A stretch of DNA of 64,000 nt from Rossellomorea vietnamensis. GTDB lineage: Bacteria > Bacillota > Bacilli > Bacillales > Bacillaceae_B. A program made the translations under genes and the position numbers. Below are positions 15,969 through 24,627 of this stretch, one piece after another (the first letter of the stretch is position 1; the number at the start of each line of letters is the position of its first letter). Under the pieces are notes generated by a model that was given only the letters and a program-made list of their open reading frames with translations, searched no databases and was not told the origin of the DNA. Location of the stretch: the NCBI RefSeq assembly GCF_008180415.1, contig NZ_VTEI01000004.1, positions 92,549-156,548 of the forward strand. Direction: 5' to 3'.

Positions 15969-18900
15969 TTGAAAAGTTTAGTGAATTTTGTCCTGAAAAA
16001 TAAACTGGCTGTATGGTTATTGACGATCATTATTACCGTGTCAGGATTATATTCAGGAACGCAAATGAAAATGGAAAGTATACCGGATGTATCAATCCCG
16101 TACTTAATCGTGATGGACGTTTATCCAGGAGCCACGGCTGAGCAGGTCATGGATGAGGTCTCCATGCCGATGGAGCGGTCGATAGATGGCCTTGAAGATG
16201 TTAAAGCTGTTTATTCGAACTCTTCAGCGAACGTGGCACAGGTTCAAATCGAATATGAATATGGCGTCGATATGGACGAGAAAAAACGTGAGCTGGAATC
16301 AGCCATAGATAATATTTCATTGCCGGAAGGGGCCGAGGAGCCATCCATCATGGCGCTCAGCATGAACATGATGCCGGTTGTGGCGTTATCTGTCAGCAGT
16401 ACGGAAGGAGATATTGTTGACCTTTCAGCAACTGTTGAAGATACCCTTTTACCGGAAATCGCGAAAATTGATGGAGTTGGTTCCACAACGATTACCGGCC
16501 AGCATCTGGAAGAAGTAGAGTTTACCTATGACCAAGAGAAGATGGCATCTTTGGGGTTAACCGAAGATACTGTTAAACAAATGGTGCAGGCAAGCGATAT
16601 GGCTCTGTCTCTAGGTCTTCAGGAATTTGAAGACGGAGAAGAGGCTCTTGCGATTGATGGTGACATTAAAACCATCGATCAACTGAGAGAACTGCAGATC
16701 CCCGTTGAACCATCTGAGGCAAACCCGAATCCTTTCGTCAGATTAGGGGAGATCGCCACAATTGAAACAGTTGGGAATGTCCAATCGATTTCCCGCACAA
16801 ACGGGGAAGAAGCGATCGCTGTCCAAGTAACTAAGGGTCAGGAAGCTAACACTGTTGATGTTGTAAATGCTGTTAAAGATGCAGCAGCCCAGCAAGAAGA
16901 GGAAATTGACGGCTTGGTCATTGATGTTACCTTGGATCAGGCAGAACCGATTGAAGACTCTGTTTTCACCATGGTGGAAAAAGCATTATTTGGCGGCTTG
17001 TTCGCAGTCATCATCATTCTGTTATTCCTTCGTGACTTCAAGTCAACGATCATTTCCATTGTATCCATCCCAGTTTCAATCTTCATGGCATTCCTGCTGT
17101 TGAACTGGCTTGATATAACGTTGAACATTATGACACTGGGTGCGATAACGGTCGCGATCGGGCGTGTTATCGATGACTCGATCGTTGTAGTGGAAAATAT
17201 ATATAGACGGATGCACCTGCAGGAAGAGAAACTACGCGGCCGTGCCTTAATCCGTGAAGCAACCATTGAAATGTTTAAGCCGATTTTATCTTCAACACTT
17301 GTAACGGTTGCCGTGTTTGCGCCGCTTATGTTTGTCGGCGGGATGGTTGGCGAGTTGTTCAGGCCATTCGCTTTGACAATGGCATTTGCTCTAGGTGCCT
17401 CACTGCTTGTTGCCATTACAATTGTTCCAGCGCTTTCGCATTTCTTATTCCGCAAGTCATTATATGGAGAAAAGAAAGAAGCGAAGCATGAAGAGGTTGG
17501 CAGGCTTGCCATGTGGTATAGAGGTATGCTGGTAAAAGCACTGAACCACAAAATCATCACATCCGTCATTGCTGTCGTGCTGCTGGCTGGTTCATTGGCT
17601 TTGACACCTCTCATTGGTTTCAGCTTTATGGGATCTGAAGAGGAAAAAACGATTTATCTAACGTATACACCAGCTACAGGTGAGCTGGAGGAAGAAACAT
17701 TAGAAAACCTTGAAGTAGTTGAACAGGAATTAATGAAGCGTGAAGATCTGAAGACGGTTCAGTTATCCTTCAACAACAGCAATAGCACAGATGCTTCCTC
17801 AATGATGATGGGTGGAAGCAACGGTGCCCTGATGTATCTTTTCTTTGAAGATGATACAGAGAACTTCTCTGAAGTAAAAGAAGAAGTCGAAGAGTATGTC
17901 TTTAACATTGGCCAATCTGGTGAATGGAAATCGCAGGACATGATGGGCGGCGGAGGCATGGCCTCTAATGAAGTAAGCTATACATTGTATAGTGAAAACC
18001 TAGATGACTTGAATGCCGCTGTTACTCAGGTAGAAGATGCTTTAAAAGAAGTAGATGACCTGGAAGATGTGACATCTGATATGGAAAATCCATATGTTGA
18101 GCATGTACTGAATGTGGATCACGAAGAAATATTGCAATATGGCCTGACAACAGGACAAATTGTAGGTGCCCTAACCGCTTCAGGATCTGAAGAAGTACTG
18201 ACAACAGTGGAAAATGACGGAGAAGAAATCGATGTGATCGTCCAAAGAGAAGAGAAAACGGACGCAGCATCCATCGAGGAACTTCTGGAAACGGAAATCC
18301 CTACTGCAACTGGTACGACTCTGCCGCTATCCGAACTGGTAACGACAGAAGAGGGTACGACCTATAACACACTTTCCCGCAGTGAAGGTGAATATTACGC
18401 AACTGTCTCAGGTACGGTAACGACAGATGACGTATCTGCTGCAACCACTCAAGCTGAAGAAGGAGTCGATGAGCTCGAGCTTCCGGATACGGTAGAAGTT
18501 GGGGTAGCCGGTGTTGCTGCCGATATGCAGGAAACCTTCACTCAGCTGGGAATCGCCATGCTTGCGGCCATCCTGATTGTCTACTTCATCCTGGTAGTAA
18601 CCTTCGGTGAAGGATTGGCGCCATTCGCGATCTTGTTCTCCTTGCCATTTGCTGTGATCGGTTCTTTTGTGGGACTGTGGATTGCAGGAGAAACCATCTC
18701 TGTATCCGTTATGATGGGGCTTCTGATGCTGATCGGAATCGTCGTGACAAACGCCATTGTCCTTGTGGACCGCATCATCCATATGGAACGCGATGGCATG
18801 CCGCTGCGTGAGGCCATTGTGGAAGCAGGAACAACAAGGCTTCGTCCAATCCTGATGACGGCCATTGCCACAATTGGCGCGATGTCTCCAATGGTGCTTG

Positions 18901-19058
18901 GCGGTGCCGGATCTGCTCTGATCTCTAAAGGGCTGGCCATCACGGTCATCGGCGGTTTGACATCGTCCACGATCTTAACATTGCTGATTGTACCAATTGT
19001 GTATGAGGTGCTTTCGAAATTGTTGAAGAAAAACCGTAAAGAAATCGAAGAGAATTAA
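15969..19058 (+). CDS. swrC: RND family multidrug/surfactin exporter SwrC (YerP)
   Basis: A 1029-residue RND transporter with the duplicated layout of the AcrB/HAE family: TM1, a large extracytoplasmic loop, TM2-6, then the same again. Landmarks are the PDVSIPY start of loop one, GRVIDDSIVVVENIYR in TM4 with acidic residues, and the second-half copy TNAIVLVDRIIHMERDG. B. subtilis SwrC exports surfactin and acriflavine and supports swarming. The start is TTG 15969 behind GAGGAAGG. It is divergent from yerO and ends in a strong terminator. The long acidic loops are normal for Bacillus homologues. Confidence 0.9.
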   Translation: MKSLVNFVLKNKLAVWLLTIIITVSGLYSGTQMKMESIPDVSIPYLIVMDVYPGATAEQVMDEVSMPMERSIDGLEDVKAVYSNSSANVAQVQIEYEYGVDMDEKKRELESAIDNISLPEGAEEPSIMALSMNMMPVVALSVSSTEGDIVDLSATVEDTLLPEIAKIDGVGSTTITGQHLEEVEFTYDQEKMASLGLTEDTVKQMVQASDMALSLGLQEFEDGEEALAIDGDIKTIDQLRELQIPVEPSEANPNPFVRLGEIATIETVGNVQSISRTNGEEAIAVQVTKGQEANTVDVVNAVKDAAAQQEEEIDGLVIDVTLDQAEPIEDSVFTMVEKALFGGLFAVIIILLFLRDFKSTIISIVSIPVSIFMAFLLLNWLDITLNIMTLGAITVAIGRVIDDSIVVVENIYRRMHLQEEKLRGRALIREATIEMFKPILSSTLVTVAVFAPLMFVGGMVGELFRPFALTMAFALGASLLVAITIVPALSHFLFRKSLYGEKKEAKHEEVGRLAMWYRGMLVKALNHKIITSVIAVVLLAGSLALTPLIGFSFMGSEEEKTIYLTYTPATGELEEETLENLEVVEQELMKREDLKTVQLSFNNSNSTDASSMMMGGSNGALMYLFFEDDTENFSEVKEEVEEYVFNIGQSGEWKSQDMMGGGGMASNEVSYTLYSENLDDLNAAVTQVEDALKEVDDLEDVTSDMENPYVEHVLNVDHEEILQYGLTTGQIVGALTASGSEEVLTTVENDGEEIDVIVQREEKTDAASIEELLETEIPTATGTTLPLSELVTTEEGTTYNTLSRSEGEYYATVSGTVTTDDVSAATTQAEEGVDELELPDTVEVGVAGVAADMQETFTQLGIAMLAAILIVYFILVVTFGEGLAPFAILFSLPFAVIGSFVGLWIAGETISVSVMMGLLMLIGIVVTNAIVLVDRIIHMERDGMPLREAIVEAGTTRLRPILMTAIATIGAMSPMVLGGAGSALISKGLAITVIGGLTSSTILTLLIVPIVYEVLSKLLKKNRKEIEEN

Positions 19059-19077
19059 GGATAGAGAAGATTGAAGA

Positions 19078-19111
19078 ACCCCCTTGGCACTTGTGGCTGA
19101 GGGGGTTTTTT
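19078..19111 (+). terminator. swrC terminator
   Basis: ACCCCCTTGGC and GGCTGAGGGGGT pair, followed by six T residues. Confidence 0.85.
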
Positions 19112-19214
19112 GCGAGGTGCAGAATGGTAAATTGCAGACCGAGTCACATGAATTTTATTGGGAAAGGCTAGAAGGCGCGATTATCAATAAGCCTTTTTCA
19201 GTAAACAGGTAAGC

Positions 19215-19412
19215 AGAAAAAAATAAGGGAAGAAAATGCCCTTATTTAGGGATTAGCATGAAAAATAGTGAAAATAGAGGAATGAATTTCCCTTATTTGC
19301 TTTAAAAGTGTGAAAATAGTGGATTTTTCATTGAATAAGGGAAAGTTTTTCCCTTATTTGTCCAGAATCGAGTTGTTATTTAAGTTTAAGGGAACAAATT
19401 TCCCTTATTTTG
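19215..19412. repeat. AATAAGGGA hairpin array, family F, site 1 (four hairpins)
   Basis: Four short hairpins of the form AATAAGGGA...TCCCTTATT lie at about 19221, 19272, 19333 and 19384, with spacings of 51, 61 and 51 bp. The same spacing recurs at 31.7 and 62.7 kb. It lies downstream of swrC and upstream of nhaC. Confidence 0.85.
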
Positions 19413-19527
19413 AAATGTAATTATTGGTTACCTCAGCTAAGGGAGTTTCTAAATAGTTCAAGTCATTATAAATGGCAGGGAAGGTATCTCAAGGAAACAT
19501 TTAAAGATAACAGAGAGCCGGCCATTT

Positions 19528-19570
19528 AAGGAGGACTGGTGAATGGTGCGGGGCTGCTCAGTCTCCTTTT
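19528..19570 (+). terminator. Probable terminator
   Basis: GGAGGACTG pairs with CAGTCTCC across a loop of about 20 nt and is followed by TTTT. No plus-strand gene sits directly upstream, so it may be relic or serve read-through from swrC. Confidence 0.5.
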
Positions 19571-19609
19571 CGTGATTATTATAGGAAATAAACTGTCCTT
19601 CAATTCTAT

Positions 19610-19738
19610 TCAGCGTTTAACTCCTTTGAAAAAAGAAATAGCTACCATATAACAGAAAAAAGGAGCAATGGTGTGTATTATTACATTGAAAGCGATACCA
19701 ACAACTGTGTATCCGTATAGAGGCGCGAAAATACCTAT
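19610..19738 (-). pseudogene. C-terminal fragment of a membrane protein
   Basis: A minus-strand frame bounded by stops has no start codon. It encodes about 42 hydrophobic residues (GYTVVGIAFNVIIHTIAPFF and following) ending in FKGVKR. It looks like the last one or two membrane helices of a lost protein. I cannot name the family. Confidence 0.4.
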
Positions 19739-19939
19739 TTATCGTAATTTACTAATAATTCAATCTATAGTATTATTTTTATATAACTTATGACATCTTG
19801 GTATTATACGAAGGCACCTCAAACTCCTTCCTAATCCCTCAAAGGAACATACCAAACCATATTTGTAAAAAGTCTGTAATTGTCTTTTTTTCAAAAGGAG
19901 TCCTAAGATTATTATTTTAAAATAAAAAGGAGTGGTTGG

Positions 19940-21373
19940 TTGGACACCGATAATATTAAAACACCATCTTTCATGTATGCAATGATAATGTTGATCTCAG
20001 CGATTGCGATCATTTCGGTCGGAATCCTCGTTTTCGATGCACCTATTCAAATTCTGATGTTTATTAGTATGCTTGTGCTGATTCCTTTCATGATGAGATT
20101 GGGATTCAGTTATAAACAAGTGGAAAAATCGATGATAAGATCGATGAGCAGGGCTTTGCAGCCGGGCTTGATTCTATTGACCGTCGGGATTTTAATAGGT
20201 GCATGGATCGCTTCAGGGACCGTACCTACCTTGATTTATTATGGAATTGAATCCGTTTCGCCAAAGTACTTTTTAGTGACGACACTGCTTTTCTGTTCTC
20301 TTGTGTCATTGGCGACCGGTACCTCATGGGGAACAATCGGTACGGCCGGAATTGCGATGATGGGGGTTGGCGCGAGTCTTGGCGTACCCGCTGGCTTAAC
20401 GGCTGGGGCCATCATCAGTGGAGCTTATTTTGGGGATAAAATGTCTCCTCTTTCCGATTCGACTAACCTGGCTCCGACTGTTACAGGAGGAGACTTATTT
20501 TCCCATATTAAACATATGCTGTGGACCACGGTTCCTGCCTATGTGATCACAGCGATTATATTCACTGTAGTCGGCTTGCAATACAATGCCGCTTCTACGG
20601 AGGAACAAAGTGTGGCGGCACTGACTTCTTATTTAGCTGAAACGTTTAATCTTGGTTTGGTTCCAATGATTCCGATTGCCGTTCTAGTGACGTTATTGAT
20701 GTTGAAAAAGCCGGCTATTCCATCTATCTTTCTTGCTTCAGCTGCCGGGGGCCTGGTGGCGGTCTTTTTCCAGGGATTCGGATTTGGAGAGACGATCGGA
20801 ATTTTCTATAACGGCTATGCAGTGGAATCCGGGATTGAAGTCGTGGATAGTTTACTGCAGCGCGGCGGTTTGACAAGTATGCTTGCCCTCATTGCGTTGT
20901 TCCTGTTTGCCCTCGGACTTGGCGGGATGCTTGCTGATTCCAAAGTGCTGGAAGCATTGATTGCTTCATTTGCTGACAAGATTCAACATACAGGGCTCCT
21001 TGTATTTGTCACAGTGATTGTCAGTTATTTTACCCTTGCCATTGGCGGAGCGATTTACTTTTCAACCGTGATGGGCGGTACTTTGATGAGACCGATTTTC
21101 GAAAGGCTGAACTTAAAACCTGAAAATCTTTCAAGGATCTTGGAGGATACCGGGACACAGGGAGGTGCTCTGGTTCCATGGACAGGGAGCGGTATTTACA
21201 CAGCCGGAGTCCTTGGAGTCGCAACCCTGACTTACCTTCCATTCTGTTTCCTTGCACTCATCACACCGCTGGTTACCCTTTTCTACGGTATCACCGGGCT
21301 GACGATGACAGAATATGAAAAACCGAGGAAAGATAGAAGAAACTCAGGTAAATTTGAAACGGTGGGAGCTTAA
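19940..21373 (+). CDS. NhaC family Na+/H+ antiporter
   Basis: A 477-residue membrane protein with 11-12 hydrophobic segments, matching the NhaC antiporter family. Family landmarks are the conserved LATGTSWGTIGTAGIA segment, GDKMSPLSDSTNLAP, and GGTLMRP followed by DTGTQGGALVPWTGSG. The start is TTG 19940 behind AAAAGGAG. NhaC proteins exchange protons for Na+, but some relatives move organic substrates (MleN malate-lactate; MetT methionine). The SAM riboswitch just downstream controls the next gene, not this one, so methionine transport is only a remote idea. Confidence 0.85.
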   Translation: MDTDNIKTPSFMYAMIMLISAIAIISVGILVFDAPIQILMFISMLVLIPFMMRLGFSYKQVEKSMIRSMSRALQPGLILLTVGILIGAWIASGTVPTLIYYGIESVSPKYFLVTTLLFCSLVSLATGTSWGTIGTAGIAMMGVGASLGVPAGLTAGAIISGAYFGDKMSPLSDSTNLAPTVTGGDLFSHIKHMLWTTVPAYVITAIIFTVVGLQYNAASTEEQSVAALTSYLAETFNLGLVPMIPIAVLVTLLMLKKPAIPSIFLASAAGGLVAVFFQGFGFGETIGIFYNGYAVESGIEVVDSLLQRGGLTSMLALIALFLFALGLGGMLADSKVLEALIASFADKIQHTGLLVFVTVIVSYFTLAIGGAIYFSTVMGGTLMRPIFERLNLKPENLSRILEDTGTQGGALVPWTGSGIYTAGVLGVATLTYLPFCFLALITPLVTLFYGITGLTMTEYEKPRKDRRNSGKFETVGA

Positions 21374-21423
21374 CGGAAGAGAAAGTATCTAGTCAAAAAA
21401 CAGTTAATTTAAAATATTCACAG

Positions 21424-21452
21424 TTGACAATTTATTGATCCGGGTTTATAGT
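21424..21452 (+). promoter_or_regulatory. Sigma-A promoter of the S-box transcript
   Basis: TTGACA (21424-21429) and TATAGT (21447-21452) are separated by 17 bp and lie about 30 bp before the riboswitch. Confidence 0.8.
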
Positions 21453-21483
21453 GATTCTAATAACTTAATAGTATCCAATTTTT

Positions 21484-21643
21484 TCTTATCCAGAGAGGTG
21501 GAGGGACTGGCCCTTTGATACCTCGGCAGCGGACTTTTTAGTACTGTGCCAATTCCAGTAGCGTAATGCTAGCAGATAAGAAGAGAAGGTCTTTTAAATT
21601 CGTTTATTGCCCCCTCTTCTTATTTTGAGAAGAGGGGGTTTTT
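21484..21643 (+). ncRNA. SAM-I riboswitch (S-box) with terminator
   Basis: The core sequence AGAGAGGTGGAGGGACTGG, then GCCCTTTGATACCTCGGCAGC-like and GTGCCAATTCC segments are diagnostic of SAM-I riboswitches. P1 is formed by TCTTATC at the 5' end and GATAAGA near 21575. The expression platform is the terminator CCCCCTCTTCT / AGAAGAGGGGG with a T tract (21610-21643). With high SAM transcription stops, so the methyltransferase gene at 21718 is expressed when methionine/SAM is low. Confidence 0.93.
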
Positions 21644-21717
21644 GTATTACATAAATAGCACCGTAATTTTAACGGGACACCGGATGCAACGAAAAAAATG
21701 AAAAGGATGGGATTTAT

Positions 21718-22821
21718 ATGACAAAAACATTGATTCGAGCACCATTCAGAGCTGATCACGTAGGGAGCCTGCTGCGCCCGGACAGGATTCACCGCGCAAG
21801 GAAGGAGTTTCAGGGCGGAACCCTTTCTTCAGAAGAACTTCATGCAATTGAAACAGAAGAGATCAAAAGAATTGTAGATAAGCAGATTGAAGTGGGCTTG
21901 AAAGCCGTGACAGATGGGGAATTCCGCCGCAGGTTCTGGCATACTGATTTCCTTGAGCATTTAAACGGAGTGGAGGGATATGTTCCCGAGCAGGGCTTCC
22001 AGTTTAAAGGCGAGGAAACGGAACGATACGACGTTCGTGTGATCGGGAAAATTTCTTTTAATCAAGAGCACCCGCATATAAAGGACTTCGTTGAATTCAA
22101 GGAAATCGTCGGAGACCGGGCCGTTGCTAAGCAGACGATACCGAGTCCGAACCAGTTGTTCAATGCCGGCATTCGAAATCCAGAGATATATCCCGACTTA
22201 GAAGATTATACGAAAGATGTGATCCAAACTTACCGTGAGGCCCTCCAAGCCTTTTATGATGCTGGGTGCCGCTACTTGCAGTTTGACGATGTCTACATTG
22301 CCGGCCTGAATGCTCCGGAAATTCCATTCAATGACAGCGGTTATTCCCGGCAGGAGCTGATCGACTTAGCGCTGCATGTGGTGAACAGCGTATTGGAGGA
22401 TAAACCGGAAGATCTAATAATTACGACCCATCTCTGCAGGGGGAACTATCGCTCCAAGTGGGCATTCGAAGGCAGTTACGCTAAAATTGCTCCGACCCTT
22501 TTTGCCAAAGAGAACGTGAACGGATTCTTTCTGGAATATGATGATGACCGTTCCGGCGATTTCCAGCCGTTGGAGCATATTCCGAGTGGCGGCCCGCAGG
22601 TTGTGCTGGGCGTATTCACATCCAAGCACGGTACCTTGGAAGATAAGGAAAATATCAAGGCGCGAGTGGAAGAAGCCACACAATTTGTACCACTGGAACA
22701 GCTGTGTATCAGCCCGCAATGCGGCTTTGCTTCCACGCATCACGGCAATATTTTGACTGAGGAAGAGCAGTGGGCGAAGCTGAAGTATATTGTGGAGGTT
22801 TCTAAAGAAATTTGGGGATGA
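21718..22821 (+). CDS. yxjG: MetE-like cobalamin-independent methyltransferase, YxjG/YxjH type
   Basis: A 367-residue protein corresponding to the C-terminal catalytic domain of MetE. Near the N-terminus is FRADHVGSLLRP, typical of the family. Zinc ligands are expected in THLCRGN and QCGFAS plus an acidic residue between them. B. subtilis YxjG and YxjH are S-box-controlled proteins of this kind, implicated in regenerating methionine from homocysteine or from S-methyl donors; the methyl donor is not certain. The gene is preceded by its own promoter and SAM riboswitch, which supports a methionine-cycle role. The choice between yxjG and yxjH is arbitrary. Confidence 0.88.
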   Translation: MTKTLIRAPFRADHVGSLLRPDRIHRARKEFQGGTLSSEELHAIETEEIKRIVDKQIEVGLKAVTDGEFRRRFWHTDFLEHLNGVEGYVPEQGFQFKGEETERYDVRVIGKISFNQEHPHIKDFVEFKEIVGDRAVAKQTIPSPNQLFNAGIRNPEIYPDLEDYTKDVIQTYREALQAFYDAGCRYLQFDDVYIAGLNAPEIPFNDSGYSRQELIDLALHVVNSVLEDKPEDLIITTHLCRGNYRSKWAFEGSYAKIAPTLFAKENVNGFFLEYDDDRSGDFQPLEHIPSGGPQVVLGVFTSKHGTLEDKENIKARVEEATQFVPLEQLCISPQCGFASTHHGNILTEEEQWAKLKYIVEVSKEIWG

Positions 22822-23179
22822 GGACTTCCGGTTTTTAAGGAATCCTGCTATCCGAGGTGAAAAGGGTACTTATGGTTAACATCGGGGACAGAGTGCCCCT
22901 CCTTTTACCCATCTAAGATAAAAATACATCTTGAAAAAATGATGCCTTTTCGCAACTATAAACTTCAATAGTTTTGACCATGCCAATGGCTAAAAGGGTT
23001 GATGGGAATGAAAAGAAAATCTTAGAAAGTGCATCTTTGTAAAATAGAAAGACGGCTAATGAACAAATTGCTAAGACGAAGAGTCCTAATAGAAAGAGTG
23101 GAAAAAACTATGGAAAGCGGCAGCGTGAAAAATAGGGAAAAACAAATTCTATTATGACTACAGGAATATTCAGTGTAAA

Positions 23180-23218
23180 GGCAGGAACAAGGGGAAGCCA
23201 TCTTGTTCCTGTCTTTTG
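23180..23218 (+). terminator. Terminator in the 22.8-23.3 kb gap
   Basis: GGCAGGAACAAG and CTTGTTCCTG form a stable hairpin followed by TCTTTTGTTTT. The transcript it ends is unclear. Confidence 0.7.
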
Positions 23219-23283
23219 TTTTATGCCTATTGAAATTAGTGCTATTATGATGAGTAAATGGGGGAGTAAAGGGCCTCGACCCT

Positions 23284-23310
23284 GGGACAATGTACCTGTC
23301 CCTCCGTCCC
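23284..23310. repeat. REP-like palindrome
   Basis: GGGACAATGTACCTGTCCC followed by TCCGTCCC is a copy, in inverse orientation, of the element at 30700, 36779 and 40055. Confidence 0.7.
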
Positions 23311-23328
23311 GCAGGAAGGTGAATTATA

Positions 23329-24569
23329 TTGAAAATGAGTGAAAATACCAAAATCACTGTGACGCCTGATTACCCTTCTTATCTAGTAGAAAACTTCAGA
23401 ACCTATTTAAACTACCTATTGACACATACTATTAAATTAACGAGAAGAAGCGCTTATTTTACGAAGAAAGATCTGCTTTCCCTCCATTCTCAGATGAAGG
23501 GAGAATGGAGGGAGGTTCCCAATCATGCTGCACAGGCGGATTACCCTATTCTTCATTTGTTTTACGAGCTTTCGAGGGTTCTTAGTTTTATAAAGGTTCG
23601 TCGTACTTCGTCCACGGCGGCTGCTATCATCCAAACGGACCGGATTGAGGATTTTATGAAACTGACAGCTGCCGAGCAGTATCTCTCTTTGCTTGAGGCA
23701 TTCTGGATGGAAGCGGATTGGGATGAGCTTCAAGGTGAAAAGAGGGGAAAAGCGTTCTTTGCAATTCATTCTTTATTTGAGGAATTAGAGCGGTTTCCGG
23801 CAAATGAAGTGATTCAACTGAAACATCATCCGGAAATACTGGATAGTGTGAGGGAGTTTGGATCTTTTCTCCATACTTTAGTTACTTTTGATTTTGGGAA
23901 GTCAGGATAAATGAAGAGAAATCAAGTGAGCTTACTTTCGCTGAATCCATTGAATTAACACCTTTTTTCAAGAAGATACAGCATGTTCTAAGCGACACGT
24001 ATGAAATGTACTCAGATCCCAGGGAAGAACAGGCCTTTGCTGCAATGGAAGAACTTTTCGGGCTGCCAGGCGGATTGGACGAAGAAGAGGAATATGAAGA
24101 GCCTGCAGAATCTCTTACTGCCTTATTACTTCCATATTTTTCGGAGGAGGAAGTACGAACGACTTTTTAAAAAAAGGAGCCTGCCTGTGAAAGTGGAAAC
24201 TACCTTTTCAAAGTGAGTGAGGGTTCTTCTTCCTGGATAAGTCTCATACTCTCCAGTTCTCATACCTTGTTGGACTTAAATGATTCTATTCAGAAATATT
24301 TTGATTTACATGATGACCATTTTTACGCCTTTTATATGGATGGTAAAAAGTTTGGCAAACACTTCTATAATGCTCCGACGAATCCTGCTGGCCCCTATGT
24401 CAATGAAGTGCAGATCGGGAGTTTGGATTTATATGAAGGTCAGACGTTCCTCTATCTATACGACTTCATGGCAGAATGGGGGTTTCGTATTCAGTTACTG
24501 AAGATCATTGAAGAAGAAGAGGCTGCAGACCCCTTGTTGAAAGAAAAGTTCATGGAGGATTCAGAGTGA
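23329..24569 (+). pseudogene. pRiA4b ORF-3-like gene broken by a frameshift and a stop
   Basis: Three pieces form one ancestral gene of about 413 codons. The first (TTG 23329 to TAA 23910, 193 residues, behind AGGAAGGTG) is helical. At about 23895 a frameshift leads into VRINEEKSSELTFAES and a Glu-rich stretch ending at TAA 24168. In the same frame after this stop comes a region containing FYAFYMDGKKFGKHFYN and VNEVQIGSLDLYEG, typical of the plasmid pRiA4b ORF-3 / IS1096 passenger family. The stop lies in a TTTTTAAAAAAA run, so sequencing error is possible. Function of the family is unknown. Confidence 0.7.
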
Positions 24570-24627
24570 TTGAAGTAATAATGGAAACCAATAGTTAGAT
24601 AGAAATTTGTAAGGTGAGGTCAGGCCT

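Larger units (their letters stand above)
22822..23328. other. Intergenic region with a small broken frame, terminator and REP element
   Basis: A plus frame at 22988 (AKRVDGNEKKILESASL) is interrupted by one TAA and then continues as a basic stretch to about 23133; it has no ribosome-binding site and may be a relic. A terminator GGCAGGAACAAG / CTTGTTCCTG lies at 23180-23212. A REP-type palindrome lies at 23284-23310. Nothing else is supported. Confidence 0.45.

Noticed and set aside
16937-17614. Long minus-strand open frame inside swrC
   Set aside because: It is a shadow of the coding strand of a well-supported RND transporter gene, with no start signal.
22988-23133. Small basic protein interrupted by one stop codon
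   Set aside because: No ribosome-binding site and no recognisable family; kept only as a note in the intergenic entry.
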